Below, in pieces: positions 10,638 to 22,500 of a DNA stretch of 64,000 nt. The DNA comes from Paragorgia papillata (lineage: Eukaryota > Cnidaria > Anthozoa > Scleralcyonacea > Coralliidae), in the NCBI GenBank assembly GCA_035771165.1, contig JAWNZC010000177.1, forward strand, positions 186,001 to 250,000, in the 5' to 3' direction. Numbering within the stretch: position 1 is the first letter of the stretch; each line of letters begins with the position of its first letter. A program made the translations under genes and the position numbers. The notes under the pieces are model-generated. The model made no database searches. It was not told the DNA's origin and saw only the letters and a program-made list of their open reading frames with translations.

Positions 10638-13600
10638 TTGGCGTTCTATGTAGGCCGCTTGCAATGCATGAACTTGTGCGTTTTACTGCATGGGGACACA
10701 GAGGCAGTATGTATATGAGGGGAAAAAGTGGTTAGTACTTAATTACGTTAATTAACTGTTAAGCATTTACTCAGACGTTTCATCATGCAGTTTAATTGAG
10801 CAGAGGAATTACATCACGCAATTTAGTCTTAACAACAGATCTTGCATGATTGTAATTCATCTTAACTTTCTCGTGTTCTTTTTTTTGTAGATTATTAAAC
10901 TCGACGAAGTCATATTTTAAGAAAGAAAAGAGATCAAAAGGTGAATTGAAGCGACGACAGTCCGCTAAAGATGTTCAAAACGTGACAGAAGAAAAGAGTC
11001 CTGCAAAGGTAATTTTCAATTATTCACTGTTCTTTCTACGTAATAACATATAAATACAATACTTGGTGGCTAATGTATTAATTCAGCTATTTTTTTAAAC
11101 ACAGTTTATTCCGATGAAGGGCTCCGCTTATAATTTGCTTTGCTGTATTTGATCTAAGGCCACGTCCACACGTATACGTTTTTCTAGCGTTTTCATATTG
11201 TATCAGGTAATGAGACCATTCTTTTCTGCTCCCCTGAGGACCGAGAACAATAAAAACGCTATGAAAACGCGTACGTGTGGACGTGACCTAAAACACTGCC
11301 TACGCACCACTATAGTCTTTTGTAGATTAAATAGGGACTTTAAGATGTATGACGTCAACCTCAACGATGACGACCTTTAAACAAAATAATATTTTTTACA
11401 AAACAAAAAGACTGAATAATTTTTAGTCTCAATAGTAAACTCAACACCATCCTCATCCTCGTTCAAACACCACTTTGGGCATTTTCACGTCTTCAGGACG
11501 ACGTCAATGGCCAAAAGATGAGAACTGTTGCTTAAGATTGACTTCAATACAGACACTACAATCATTTTAGCAATGCTGGGGCATTTTGGAAGTCATTAAA
11601 CTAGCTTCAAATATCAAATATAATAGTCAGTTAAAATTTATGTTGCTTCCTAACCGCCGCCGTCGTCCTAGCATCTTAAAGTCCCTAATATTTTTATAGC
11701 GGCCACATGAATGGCAAGTGACTATGACTGAAATTTTAAATCCGTTTCGATCCGAAGTTTTCAGCAGTCGATTGGCATCAATAATTCAGTAATATTTCAA
11801 CTTATTGTTCTTACTAAAGGGTCGTTTTTTATTACTTTCTTAAACTGACGACGAGTCAATAGTCATAACCCACCCAGCCATCAACGTTTCCTGCTGCCGT
11901 CAGCGAGAGGAAACTGGAGTACTCGAAGAAAATCCACGACATCCGGCAGAGAGTTGAGGAACTCTCCCACATGGGAGTGAACCAAGTGATTGGGTTCGAA
12001 CCACTGATCTCTATATAACTAAAGACTACTGATCTCTGATATATAGATCAGTGGTTCGAACCGACGAGCTCAGAACTGAACGACAGCTGCTCTTCAGAAT
12101 GATTCACTGAAGCTCCCATGCCCTACCCTGCTCCCAGTGCGATTGGCGAAATAGCTATTTTCTTTTTAAAAAAATGGCAAGGTTGGTTTTGTCGGTTTTG
12201 TGTACGCACGTTTCATTAGTAATTGAGGTTTCTTCAACAAAAGAGAAACTATAAAATAAAATAAAACTAACTTTCGAAAAGACTCGCGTCTTCAAATCTC
12301 ATCCGGTTCAAGACACTACAGTGAACTTGACCTCTCTAACCGGACACCGGTATTCTTGAACTCTTCTACAGTATTTAAATATACCATAATCTGTTTCGCG
12401 CGCGTTCAACACTACTCGTAAATGAGGTCTAACCGTTTTACCACATTATTTCTACCCTACAGCACACTAACTCACTTGTTTACACCAATATTACATTTAT
12501 ATTGCTCAGCTGTGTAGACGATGTGTCAGGATGTGTACTTAATTACTGAGTTTAGATATGACGAAATATTGAACCAGTGGTGTGGCAAGCAAAAGCTCTT
12601 CATTGCAAAACAAATCCGTCTGCATAATTTGATTTTCGATTTCATTCCCAAAATGACGGCTCAACATGTATGACAATATAGTTATGACTTTAACACTTTA
12701 AGGCCTGGACCACTCCCGGCCCTGTACTGAATAAAATCATCTGGCGCTAGCCAACATAAAATACTAAGATTCGTAAAGTGTTAAGATATGTATTGTAAGC
12801 AGAGGCGTGCTGCTTTCTCCAATCAGTGGCCTCGATGTATATATATATGGTTCGATTTTGTTGTAGTAGTTGTTTCCTGTCCTACTATAGCAACACTTTC
12901 TGATTATTTTTTTATAGAAAACAGCGCAAGTTACGCAACAACCCAAACGGGACTCGTCGGTTTCTACAAAACCTCAAATTCCTATAATTCATATTATAAG
13001 GTACGGGTGAAACGATATAAAGAACGTTCTTGCTTTGTCTTTGAATATTGGATAATATAGAACTACACTTGCCGTTATTCTGTCGTTTCTATGGAGAAAA
13101 TACATGGGATGTAATATATAGAGAATGTGCTGTGTCAAGTATATATGCGTGAAAGGAAACAACCCTTTAACACACATATAGTTATTTTATCACGAAGAGT
13201 GTTTTTTGAAGTGGAACTTCCCACGAAATTACGTCATTACATTTTTTAGTTTTCAGTCTTTGATTTTTATTTATTGGCAATTTAATAAATAAGTTTCCAA
13301 GGATTGAAAAAAATTGGGAGGTTAAATTAAAAGCCAAATTAAAAGCTAGCTTAACAATCGATTACCCGCGTCATTATTTCGTTTGCTATGTTAACATACG
13401 CAGTTAATATTGAAATAAAAGTTGATGTGTTTTTTAACCGTTATGTTTACAGGGCAAGCAATGAAAGCCTGGATTCATTTCTGAATATTTATTCATCAAG
13501 TTCTGATGAAGATTCTGATGAAGAAGAATGTGAAGATTTTGTGTACGAGTTTCCTGGTCTTGCTGCCTCTGTAAGTATTCACTCAATGCTATCATTCTAT

Positions 13601-14368
13601 ATCATGGCGCACGCTACTTTTGGTAAAATCTCGCGTCTCAATATAGAGTTTAAAACAACTCACATAATCAGAGCTTTCCAATCTTTTTCTTGACGTGTAC
13701 TGCTTTTGCACACTACACATTTTCTCCATGTACCACTATGTACCTTTTTGTACTTTCCTGTGCTTCTATGTACCTCTATATACTTCCGTTGTACCTTTAA
13801 TACCTCTATGTACCTTTCTGTACTGTCCTGTTCCTCTATGTACTCTAACTTTTATGGCACTTTAGACGTACCCTGCGCGTCATAGCCCCTTTCAAACCTA
13901 CGCAAGCTTCGGGGGAGTAGGCTCTGCCAACAAACGCGATATTTCTTTTTGAAGTTTGCGAGGCTCTAACGCGGTACTTGCTATTTTCCTGCTTGCGTGT
14001 GTTCATAGACTAGAACTTGTTTGACCAGTTCAAAACCAGACTGACTCGCCCCAAACTTGGGTCTTGGGGCGAAGACCGAGTTTGTTGCCAGAGTCCACTT
14101 TCCCCCGAAGCCTGTGTAAGACGGAAAGGGGCTCTGACTTGCAGGGTAGTTTAGACCCTTCTTAATTAGGAAACTGAAATGTTTGATGGTGCCTAGAAAG
14201 TTTTATTAAAGCTGATGTCTTACTTTATCAATATATTTTTTTTGCATATAGATGCCAGATATGACGGTTGAAAATCCTTTATTCAATGAGAAACTGTTCC
14301 AGAAAAGTTACAGAACTCCTGAACTACCCAGAAAGTATTGGAAAGATGTTTTTACGGAAACTGTTTAG
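9387..14368 (+). CDS. Uncharacterised 180-aa protein, six exons
   Basis: I do not recognise this family. Six exons with clean GT-AG sites join in phase and end at a stop: 9387-9423, 10296-10365, 10891-11008, 12918-13000, 13453-13570 and 14252-14368. The 180-residue product begins MPRALEHRELPT. A mildly hydrophobic Gly-rich stretch follows (FSLGIAPFGGVVLAG, about residues 16-30), then a basic helical region (SYFKKEKRSKGELKRRQ). After a Thr/Gln/Pro linker comes an acidic Ser cluster (SSSSDEDSDEEE, about residues 117-128) typical of casein kinase 2 substrates. The C-terminus has aromatic/basic character (RTPELPRKYWKDVF). Six exons maintaining frame over 5 kb is strong evidence for a real gene. 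Function is unknown. The weakest point is exon 1, chosen only by its ATG, donor and phase. Confidence 0.75.
9613..9809. repeat. Palindromic element of the GCCGAAACAGAGAACG family, copy 1
   Basis: Left arm ...GCTGCCGAAACAGAGAACG...AGGAGTCTAACG pairs with right arm CGTTAGACTCCTATGTTCTC...GCAGTATAT. Between the arms lies TTCGTCAGAGAGAAACGTAT. The downstream flank (TTGTTTCAACACTTCC...ACGCAGCACACTA) matches the flanks of the copies at 30419-30662 and 22526-23331. It lies in intron 1 of the uncharacterised gene. Confidence 0.7.
10428..10552. repeat. Dispersed repeat, copy in intron 2 of the uncharacterised gene
   Basis: It contains GAGCAAAATGAAAAGGTGGT ... TTTCACTTTGCTCTATCTAA ... AACACTGCCTAGATAGCACTCTAC. 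These blocks are shared with the repeats near 3060-3176 and 23508-23630. The block 'tctaaaacactgcctagatagcac' is the unbroken counterpart of the site interrupted at 11158-11288. Confidence 0.55.
10606..10635. repeat. (AT)n microsatellite
   Basis: About 15 AT units in intron 2 of the uncharacterised gene. Confidence 0.9.
11158..11288. mobile_element. TAA-flanked MITE inserted into an older repeat
   Basis: Terminal inverted repeats are GGCCACGTCCACACGTATAC at 11158 and its near-complement ending GTGTGGACGTGACC at 11288. The element is flanked on both sides by TAA (11155-11157 and 11289-11291). A three-base TWA target duplication is characteristic of PIF/Harbinger elements. With the insert removed, the flanks read as the uninterrupted dispersed repeat seen at 10516. 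It has no coding capacity. Confidence 0.75.
11334..11685. mobile_element. TA-flanked MITE with perfect 14-bp TIRs
   Basis: GGGACTTTAAGATG (11334-11347) is exactly complementary to CATCTTAAAGTCCC (11672-11685), with TA on both outer sides. A TA target duplication points to a Tc1/mariner-like non-autonomous element, about 352 bp. Inner sequence next to the TIRs is also partly palindromic (TGACGTCAACC / CGCCGTCGTCC). It carries no ORF of note and lies in intron 3 of the uncharacterised gene. Confidence 0.75.
11880..12075. repeat. GAGGAAACTGGAGTACTCG-type repeat with pol III B-box-like motif
   Basis: GAGGAAACTGGAGTACTCGA...AGAAAATCCACGAC is a degenerate form of the repeat at 7609-7660. It is followed by GGGTTCGAACCACTGATC at 11992-12009 and the inverted GATCAGTGGTTCGAACC at 12046-12062. 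GGTTCGAACC matches the tRNA-type B box, so a SINE ancestry is possible. The inverted pair makes a hairpin of about 70 bp. Confidence 0.5.
13871..14146. mobile_element. TA-flanked palindromic element, CCCTGCG family, copy 1
   Basis: The left TIR CCCTGCGCGTCATAGCCCCT ... ACGCAAGCTTCGGGGG pairs with the right TIR CCCCCGAAGCCTGTGTAAG ... GCTCTGACTTGCAGGG. TA lies on each side. The interior includes GACTCGCCCCAAACTTGG. A second copy, at 49619-49899, shares both TIRs and parts of the interior. This copy is in intron 5 of the uncharacterised gene. Confidence 0.75.
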
Positions 14369-14477
14369 ATTAAAAATATGGATTGAATTATAGAGTGCTA
14401 TTTATTGAAATATTTTTGTATATATATATATGAAATAAATGTAAAATCATAAAAAAATAGATTTATCAGATTGTGAG

Positions 14478-14838
14478 CTAAAGTTAATAGACCATTTGTA
14501 CGACGGCGTTGAATGACACGTAATTATATGACGACAACGTACCATAATGCTTTGCCAGTGTGCTAGGCCTAATCAGTGAGCTCTATATATAACTCTTGTT
14601 CCCAGAGCCCGCGATCCTTATGGGCCTGAAGTACGTAATATAATTCTAGTCAAAAGACCGCGTAGGAGACTGGAACTATACGCACTTTAGGCCTACATGT
14701 GACATGTTTGACTTCAATCTTTGCCCGTTGAATGAACAGCAGATATTACTCATATAGAGCTCACTGGGCCTAATAGATAGTGTGCTGGCAAAGCATTCTA
14801 GTAGGCTAGCTGTAGTCAAATAACATCATCGTGTAAAT
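14478..14838. repeat. Long inverted repeat, old palindromic element
   Basis: Left arm ATGACACGTAATTATATGAC...AATGCTTTGCCAGTGTGCTA...GTGAGCTCTATAT pairs with right arm ATATAGAGCTCACTGGGCCT...TAGTGTGCTGGCAAAGCATT...AAATGACTTG. The arms are about 90 bases each and diverged by several indels. The element lies just downstream of the uncharacterised gene's stop codon. Confidence 0.65.
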
Positions 14839-15357
14839 GACTTGTTGAATTAACAGTATATTTTGTATTACAAATGTGGTGAATTATAAATATAATACCA
14901 CGTGAGAGATATTATGCTAACTAGTCAAACCGGATGTTCTCTTGCGTGCGACTTTGCAATGTTGATACACAACATTGCAATTTTGATTGGTGCGATTAAA
15001 TCAGCAACCTGCAAACGCTTCATCACGATTCCTCGACCAGTTGCCCTAAAAATCGTTTTATAAATGCCAAACTTTGGATAATGCGAAATTCTACATAAAG
15101 TTAAAGCCATTAATTACCTTCAAGCATAACATCACATTTATGTGTTGTCGTTTGATATTTAAAACCAATATTTTCGAGGAATCATGATAAAGCGTTTCCA
15201 AGTTGCTGATTGAATCCGCCATGAATTAACGGTCTAATTACGTTCTTCTCGACCAATTAGAACGCAGTGTTTGTGCACGAGGTCATGCAAAGTCTCGCGT
15301 GGGAAGTACGCGCGCTAACTAGTTCCAGTCGACTTTCGCGCTCATTTTTAATTCAAA

Positions 15358-15390
15358 ATGGCCGAACTAAAACGTGCAAGAAGAAAGTGA
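15358..15390 (+). promoter_or_regulatory. Upstream ORF in the NDUFAF3 5' leader
   Basis: An ATG in strong context (CAAAATGGCC) opens a 10-codon frame, MAELKRARRK, that stops at 15388-15390, 57 bases before the NDUFAF3 ATG. If the leader starts upstream of it, this uORF would be translated first and would damp NDUFAF3 translation. Transcript extent is unknown. Confidence 0.4.
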
Positions 15391-15446
15391 CTGGTTTTAA
15401 ACGTCTGCTAGGCATCAATTTTTAACACGAGAACTGAATATTTGAA

Positions 15447-17158
15447 ATGAGGCTGTTGGTTGGGAATGGAAGTTTGGTTTTCAACAGATTTCAGTTGATA
15501 TTAAGGAGAAGGTATTGTATTAAAATAGCAAGTTATTGCGAATAGAATTCACTGACTGTGCCTCAGTATAAAATTTATTAATATTGAGTATTTATAATAA
15601 TTTTTATTATCTTAATACCAACAAGACTGAAAAATTGTTCACGGTTTTGCTTTTAATAATATCTTCTTTATTTTTGTATTATTGTATTTAGTTTTCAAAC
15701 GGCAAGTTGGCAAGCTAGTAAAAATGATGGTGAACATGTCAAGACCTCAGTGCATTTTATTACACATCCCAAAGCGAAAGCCAGTAAACTCAAGAAGCGT
15801 GCTTATGTTACAAGATATGGACCAAAAGGATTTGTTGTACAAGGCTCTAGAGTTGTTGGTTCATTAGTCATTGTACCAGGAATGCTGCTTCATTGGAAAG
15901 TACTGTACCATTGCAGTATCTATCAGAATATTTAATAAAATTATAAAACATTTAAACCAAAAATTAGCAATTTTAAAATAACTTAGAATAACTTAGAATG
16001 AACTAATTTTAGAAAATATCAATAACCTCTCCCCCCTCCAGAAGGCACTTGGAAATTTCAGCAGGGTTGTTTGATGCTAAGAGTGGTGGGTCACTGGTTG
16101 ATTGCTTTTAGGCAAATCGAGAGAGGGGGGGGGGGGGGGGAGGATGTGTACTAGACAAATTGCCTTCTATGGTGCAGGTGGTGGTGGGTGGTGGGTGGAG
16201 GTGGTGATGGTGGGTGGTGGTGGTGGGTGGAGGTGGTGATGATGGGTGGAGGAGGTGATGGTGGGTGGTGGTGGTGGTGATGGGTGGAGGTGGTGGTGGT
16301 GATGGTGGGTGGAGGTGGTGGTGGTGGGTGGAGGTGGTGGTGGTGATGGTGGTGGTGATGGTGGGTGGTGGTGGTGCAATCTCATACTCTCATGAGCTGA
16401 TGTGTTTTTGGACTGTGTCACACAGCTCTTGAGCAGGGATCTGGGTACAAGATTGCTCTGCAGACTTTTCTTTAGCTCCAGAAGTGTAATTTTATCTAAA
16501 TCTCACAATGTTTCTAGGTTAACAGTCCAGAGGAAATAACCTCAGAAAGTCTTGAGTTATTTTCTCTTCTGGATCCTACCTTAGGTAAGATGAAGTTTCG
16601 AGACATGAATTATCTCACACACACCGTTTCTATGATGGTATCCATTTCTACATGCCTGCCAAAACATGGCCTGTTTAATTAAAGGCTTTCATAAGTTTCA
16701 GTTTCATTATTTTACTCTCTTTAATTCCATTTTACTCTGTCTAACACCAGTCAATTTTTTTTATTAAACAAGGCATCCTTAGCCAGTTGGCCCAGCCTGG
16801 GCTGTAACATTGATTATTTGTGCTTTAATGTACACATATTTAATTGTTTAGATATTGTAGTTATTGGAACTGGTGATAAATTTGTTAAATTGGACAAAGA
16901 AGTTCATAAAGCAATGAGAAAAAAAGGAATTGCCTTGGAGGTGCAAGACACAGTAAGTATAATTTATTCATTAATATTTATTAAATCATTATAATTTATA
17001 TAATTAATATTTCAAGGTTTCTGTACTTCATGTTATATTTATTTCAACAGGCCAATGCTTGTGCAACTCACAATTTTCTTCTGGAGGAAGGTCGTGTGAC
17101 AGGAGCTGCACTGATACCACCAACTCACTTAATCACAAAGCAAAGATGGATCTTTTAA
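15447..17158 (+). CDS. NDUFAF3: NDUFAF3, mitochondrial complex I assembly factor (complete)
   Basis: NDUFAF3 acts in the matrix with NDUFAF4 in early assembly of the Q module of NADH:ubiquinone oxidoreductase. Exons are 15447-15511, 15692-15899, 16518-16584, 16852-16952 and 17051-17158, giving 182 residues, close to the human length of 184. The start region (MRLLVGNGSLVFNRFQLILR) is basic and hydrophobic, as expected for a mitochondrial presequence. Family landmarks in order are GFVVQGSRVVGSL, PGMLLHWKV, SLELFSLLDP, DIVVIGTGDK, MRKKGIALEVQDT, NACATHNFLLEEGRVTGAAL and IPP. The tail after IPP (THLITKQRWIF) is longer and more basic than I recall for the human protein. Intron 2 carries the poly-G and GGTGGT repeats. 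Confidence 0.94.
16123..16141. repeat. Poly-G tract
   Basis: A run of about 17 G follows GAGAGA in NDUFAF3 intron 2. Confidence 0.9.
16174..16375. repeat. GGTGGT/GGTGGGTGGAGGT low-complexity repeat
   Basis: About 200 bases consist almost only of GGT, GGA and GAT triplets in NDUFAF3 intron 2. Read on the minus strand it gives a His/Pro/Thr-rich frame (16167-16421), which is a by-product of the repeat and not a protein. Confidence 0.9.
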
Positions 17159-17238
17159 TAAACACAAACTCACCTCTGCTTTTTCTCATCTTGTACTGGT
17201 ATGTTATTAAACAAATAGATTTCATTTTTTCGTGCCTG

Positions 17239-17337
17239 CGTGCATACGCGTGTATTGTAATAGATCACAGATGGCGTGACTGTTGTTCTTTACACGCTGT
17301 GATGTCTTCTGTGATCTATTACAGTACACACGCATGG
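17239..17337. repeat. Small palindromic element, copy 2 of the family at position 1
   Basis: ATTGTAATAGATCACAGATG (left) pairs with the right arm TCTGTGATCTATTACAGTAC, extended outward by CATACGCGTGTA / ACACACGCATG. The segment TGTGATGTCTTCTGTGATCTAT closely matches the right arm of the element at 1-114. It lies 80 bases after the NDUFAF3 stop. Confidence 0.6.
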
Positions 17338-19543
17338 AAAAATGTAATCTATTTGTTTTATACAATAAAAACGTGAAGTGGTTTATTGAAGAATTTCTGG
17401 GGCATGAAAAAAGAAAAATAAATCTACTGACGTAATTTGACACCAGCTGAGCGTGTGTCCTTTAATAGATCACGATCAACAACCAATGAAAATGCATATA
17501 GAAGTCACGTTATTGTATAAATATCAATAATAACACTGTAAATTTAAAGTTTATTTAAAATACTATATTATTCTTGTTTGGTAACTGAAATGCCCTGAGT
17601 TAAAATGGGAGAGAGGGACTGTTTCAACCAGTTTGAAAATGTTTTATTTGTGAAAAAACGTTTCTGGTCTGAACGACTATCAAGAACACCTGATTGGTTC
17701 TTGTATTAAAAGGTTAAACAGTTAAAAATAGCAAAACTGAATGACAATGGCTAGGTCTGTCACCAGGATATTGTAAGAACTGACTAAAGCGCGGGGAAAG
17801 GCGTAAAGCGCGGGAAAAGGCGTAAAGCGCGGGAAAAGGTGTAAAGTGCGGGAAAAGGCGCGGACAAAAGCACATTGTGGCACCTTGTGCTTAGATAAAC
17901 ATCCGCTAATGAAATAGTAAGCGCCTGATGGCATTCTTTTGTAATGGGTGACAGAAAAATATTTTTGGTGGGGTCCCGGAAATCAACGACAGGCGAGACA
18001 TCTTGGAATCTTTCATTAAATGTAAAATAAATATAGGATAGTGAGGAATTGTTCTGAAGTGTAGAAGATATACAAGAAAAGAGTAAAAAAGACGAAAAAT
18101 CTGTTAGAAAACTTGATATGATCTAGTCTCCCTACCTCCTTTCTCCCGAACGTTGCCTGCGGGGAAGGCTAAGCTCTGGGTAACACCCTTCCTAGCTCTG
18201 GCCTTGGACATATCCGTTTTCGTTTGAGAACGCAACTCTTTTTCTCCGTGTTTTAAAAAAAATCCGCGTCGACCCGAAAACAGTAAAAAGTTCTGCTTTG
18301 GAGACCGTCGTCGAAAAGTTCCTCTTTTTATGACCATTTTATCGTTTACATGTGGATGTCCTCTTTTGCAGACGCTTTTTGTGTAAAGAACGTCATCCGT
18401 AAAAAGAGTCGGCAAAAAACTCCGGCTAGGTATGAACGGGGCCTCGGTGATCAGAGCCAATGTATATATGGATTGTGTATAGTAGGGGGTCTTTTAATTT
18501 TCTCACCCTGTGTGTTTTGCTTCAGGCGAATTCCAACAACCGTTTAACTCTTTGATTTAATTATTTACTGTCTAAATGGACCACCCTTAAATTTTTAAAT
18601 GAAAAACCTGCTACAAATTTCAACGTTTTTTTTAATAACACCCACAGCGTACAGCGTGGAAAAACCATCTGAATCAAACTACGCATGATGCATTTGGAAG
18701 CTTGTAGTGGACATTTTATGATTTGAATGCGCGCACTGTAGTTTGTTTGGTTTAGTGCCACCGACCTTGTCACTGTCTACTGTGTAAATGTTTATTTTTC
18801 TTAGCGAGAAGCTGTTAAAATGTTATCAAAGGAACTCTAGCGTAAACTGAGAAGGCAACCTCGTAAAAACATATGTTTGACTTTTAGTTCGTTCTTGCTG
18901 CCCACCAGGCTTGTGGTCGCCAGTATCTTTTAGAACACTAATACAAACAAACAGCTATTTCAATGGCGTCATTTATTGCGGGTAAAGGTGACATACGTGA
19001 GGTAACTGATATTTGATTGAAATATTTTTAACATATCAGATCTTCCGCTCTCAGTTGGCTTGGGTGTCACCTTCCCTCCTGTCGTCTTGGCAGACGTCCT
19101 GCTTCTTCAAATTGTATTTCAGCTCTTCCATGTTATCTGTTTATCTTATTTAACAACGCGAAAACACTTTTACTGTTTGTCAAACACTTGCCAATAAGAC
19201 ACTAATGAGAGAATTACTGAATTACAAACGCTGTTTATCGTCCAAATGATGTACAACGCCAGTAACCTTTCCCTGGATATCAGGCTATGAAACCCCCTGA
19301 GGGGAATTCTTTTTTCCTTAGTCAACGAACCAATTGCATGTTGTTGGTAATGATATACATTTCCTCTGATCAATTGACGGGTTCTTTCACCAATATCTCT
19401 TGGGTGGAAGAATGTTGTGTTTGTTGATAGCTGACAGAACGTCACTTGGTATCTTATTTCACTCACTCGTCCGCCATAACTTGTGCTCTGCTTTCCAGAC
19501 TGACAGTTGGCTCTACCAACGTTAGCTTGGTCTTGTATCACTC
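17338..19543. other. Intergenic region upstream of the laminin gene
   Basis: I see no supported gene. Bases 17779-17866 hold about five tandem copies of a 16-19-base unit, AAAGGCGTAAAGCGCGGG. An ORF of 118 codons (18104-18460, minus) has no recognisable domain and is not accepted. The laminin promoter and 5' UTR should lie in the last part of this interval. A palindromic CCCCCTGAGGGG is at 19293-19304, and no clear TATA box is seen. Confidence 0.5.
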
Positions 19544-22500
19544 ATGTGTTCTTTACTCAGAGTTGTGTTTTTGGTCCTATTCTGTCGCGAGCTTCAGGCG
19601 CGAGATCAGAACAGTCGTGTGAATGGGCAAGACCAGAAAATGAAATGCTATAACGAAAGGTCAGCTCCTATACGGTGTGTCCCTGAGTTTGTCAATGCCG
19701 CATTTCTACGTATCGTTCGCCCCAGTAATACTTGTGGTACACCCAAGAGCACATATTGTGTTCAAACGTTATCGAGTGGTCAACGCAAAGAATGTCAGAT
19801 CTGCGACTCGCAAAGTAAATCACTTTCTCATCCAAGTATTTACATTACTGATATCAAAGATGACAAGAATTTCTCGTGGTGGCAGTCTGATACTCTCTAC
19901 ACTATGGAACAAAATAAAATCTACGATCGTTACACGGGACGCTCTCCTGTTGTCCTTCATCTTGATTTGGGAAAGACATTCGAAGTGGTCAGTATTCGAT
20001 TGCGCTTTCGTTCTCTTCGTCCTGAGTCAATGGCTATCTTTAAACGCACCACATCTGATGTGAATGCTCGATGGATTCCTTACCAATATTACTCACGATC
20101 TTGTCGTGATACGTATGACGTTGAACCTGATGGGATTCTACTCAGAGACAATTTACAAAGCGCTTTGTGTACTGCTAAATACAGTCAACTGGTTCCTCTT
20201 TCTGGTGGTGAAGTCTTATTCAGAACGTTAGCCAACCGACCAGGTCGAGATGAGATCGAAAGTTTACCGGCGCTCCAAGATTGGATACGCGCTTACTCTT
20301 TGCGCTTTAACTTGACGCGATTGAACACGTTTGGCGACGAAATCTTTGGAGATCCGAATGTTTACCGCAGTTATTACTACGCCATCATTGATATCACTGT
20401 TGTTGGGAAATGCGATTGCAATGGCCATGCGTCAAAATGCGTGCCTCGTGACAACGGTGTTGGAGGACGACAAGCACCATTGGTTTGTGTTTGTGAACAT
20501 TTTACCGCTGGAGTGGATTGTGAGAAATGTTTACCATTCTACAATAATAAGCCTTGGGCAAAAGCAACGAGTAGTAATGCCAACCCTTGTCAAGGTAAGA
20601 CAAAGAACTAATATTGCGCGTGATCTATACCAACACTAGCTTGACAGACGTCTATACAAACACCTTACACGACAAGACAACACCACGCGATTTTTCAGTC
20701 TTTAAAAGCCAATAAAATTTGACCTGAAATAAATTTTTGACGTTATAGAGCAGATGCAACTCGGAGTATTGACGCGGTGAGGTTTTGGTATCCGAAAATT
20801 TGGTATCCGAAACGATTTTATCAGTTGCTTCCGAAAACTGAAAAAGCGCGTGATATTGTGAGCTGGTATGTCTAGACATTGATTTCCACTTGCGATTTTT
20901 TGCGCGCGACGCAAGATTTTTGTTTTTTGAGCTCTCGGATGGAAGTAATGTGACAATTATATTTACAATAGAAATGTCTCGTTCAACGAATTCAAATCAC
21001 AAGTGGAAATCAGTCTTACTATTTACGACCCAGAACTGTCACTTTAGGTTTTAAGCTTGTGGAAGTATTCACTTTTGTGAATAGCTCTACCTCGCTTCAA
21101 CCTTGGCTTAATCTGAATGGAAAATTTCATGGTTTATCCATCATGCCGTCATGGAATCTTGAAATTTCTCATGTTATCGCGAAGATGAGTCTGAAATGGA
21201 ATTAATACTATGCATCACCTCTGCAGACATTTGCTCACCTTGAAAACGGTTTTGAGAACTTTGCTAGATAAGGCCATATGATTTTAGTTTTCTAACTCTC
21301 CAGCTTTCCTTGAGGAAACGAACAGGCGCACAGAGCACAGTTTATTACCATCATTCATTAATATTTTTCAATCTCCTACGCCGCCATCTACTTTAATCAT
21401 TTCTGTTCTTGATTTTATCTTCCAACGTGCATGTTATAGCTGGTTTAAATCAAGTTATTTCGTCAGTTTATCTCAAACAAGAGCAAACATCGATATCCGT
21501 CGCAGTAAGTCAACTGGGTGTTCTCTTGTGCGCTTCATTACAATATTCCGAATCAACATTGCAAATGTTGATTGACAAGTTACCTGAGTAATTTGCAAAT
21601 GTTTCGGGGAGATTGGTATCAGAAACGTAACATTTCCTTATTTAAACTAGGAGAAACTAGGAGAAAATACTTCGTACTCGCATACCACTCATAAGAGAAT
21701 ATGCTTTAGTCTCCCTATTAAAGAGACAGTGTCAGAGAAACAAGAAAGCCACATGGCTAACCACATAGCTGTAATTTTCTTTATATCTATGTATGTTCAT
21801 AATCTTTACACCAAAGGTCTGTAAAGTCAATGCAACCGCACCAGAACATTTTTTATCTCTGTTTCCCGTTCTCGAGATAAGCCGAGCTCTTTCTAGACCC
21901 AATTAGACCATAACTAAAATTGGCTTGCCAATTCTCAATCGGAGAGGGTCAAAGGTGGCACTATACTCTTCTCTAATTTGTTTCGTGATTAGTTCAAACA
22001 AATGACTGAAATTTTCACAGATTTTGAGAAGCTTTATTCATAAATTTTGAGTGGCTGATGGTGATTAGGGGTCATCAGTCATCGCCAAAAATAGACATCA
22101 GTCTTTAATTTCAGATCAATTAGTTCGTGGTGTTAGGTGGTTTATAAACTTCAATATTACTTCGCGTCTTGGTATGGTAGATCATATAGTTAATATAGCC
22201 CACAACTATGGGTAGATTGAGTATTTCATGTACGTAAAAATAATGTTTATGAGATCAATTTGGATATGATTGCATCTTGTCAGTTTCTGATGTGAAAAAC
22301 GTGTTTTTTTGTGGGTGACTGTGAGGGCATGGGAGTTATTGTTGCGTTGTTATTATCGACCTGCTGGTGACAAGATTTTTGTGTTCATAGTTTATAGAGG
22401 AACGGGTGATTATGATTAATGAATTAAAATGGTAAATCGCTAGTCTTCTCCGCGGGCAACCTCAGTATTGATGAATTGTGTTATTGATGAAGGGAAATGT

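Noticed and set aside
18104..18460. 118-codon ORF (minus), Lys/Arg-rich
   Set aside because: No domain, no supporting exons and an unclear start. It may be part of an old repeat.
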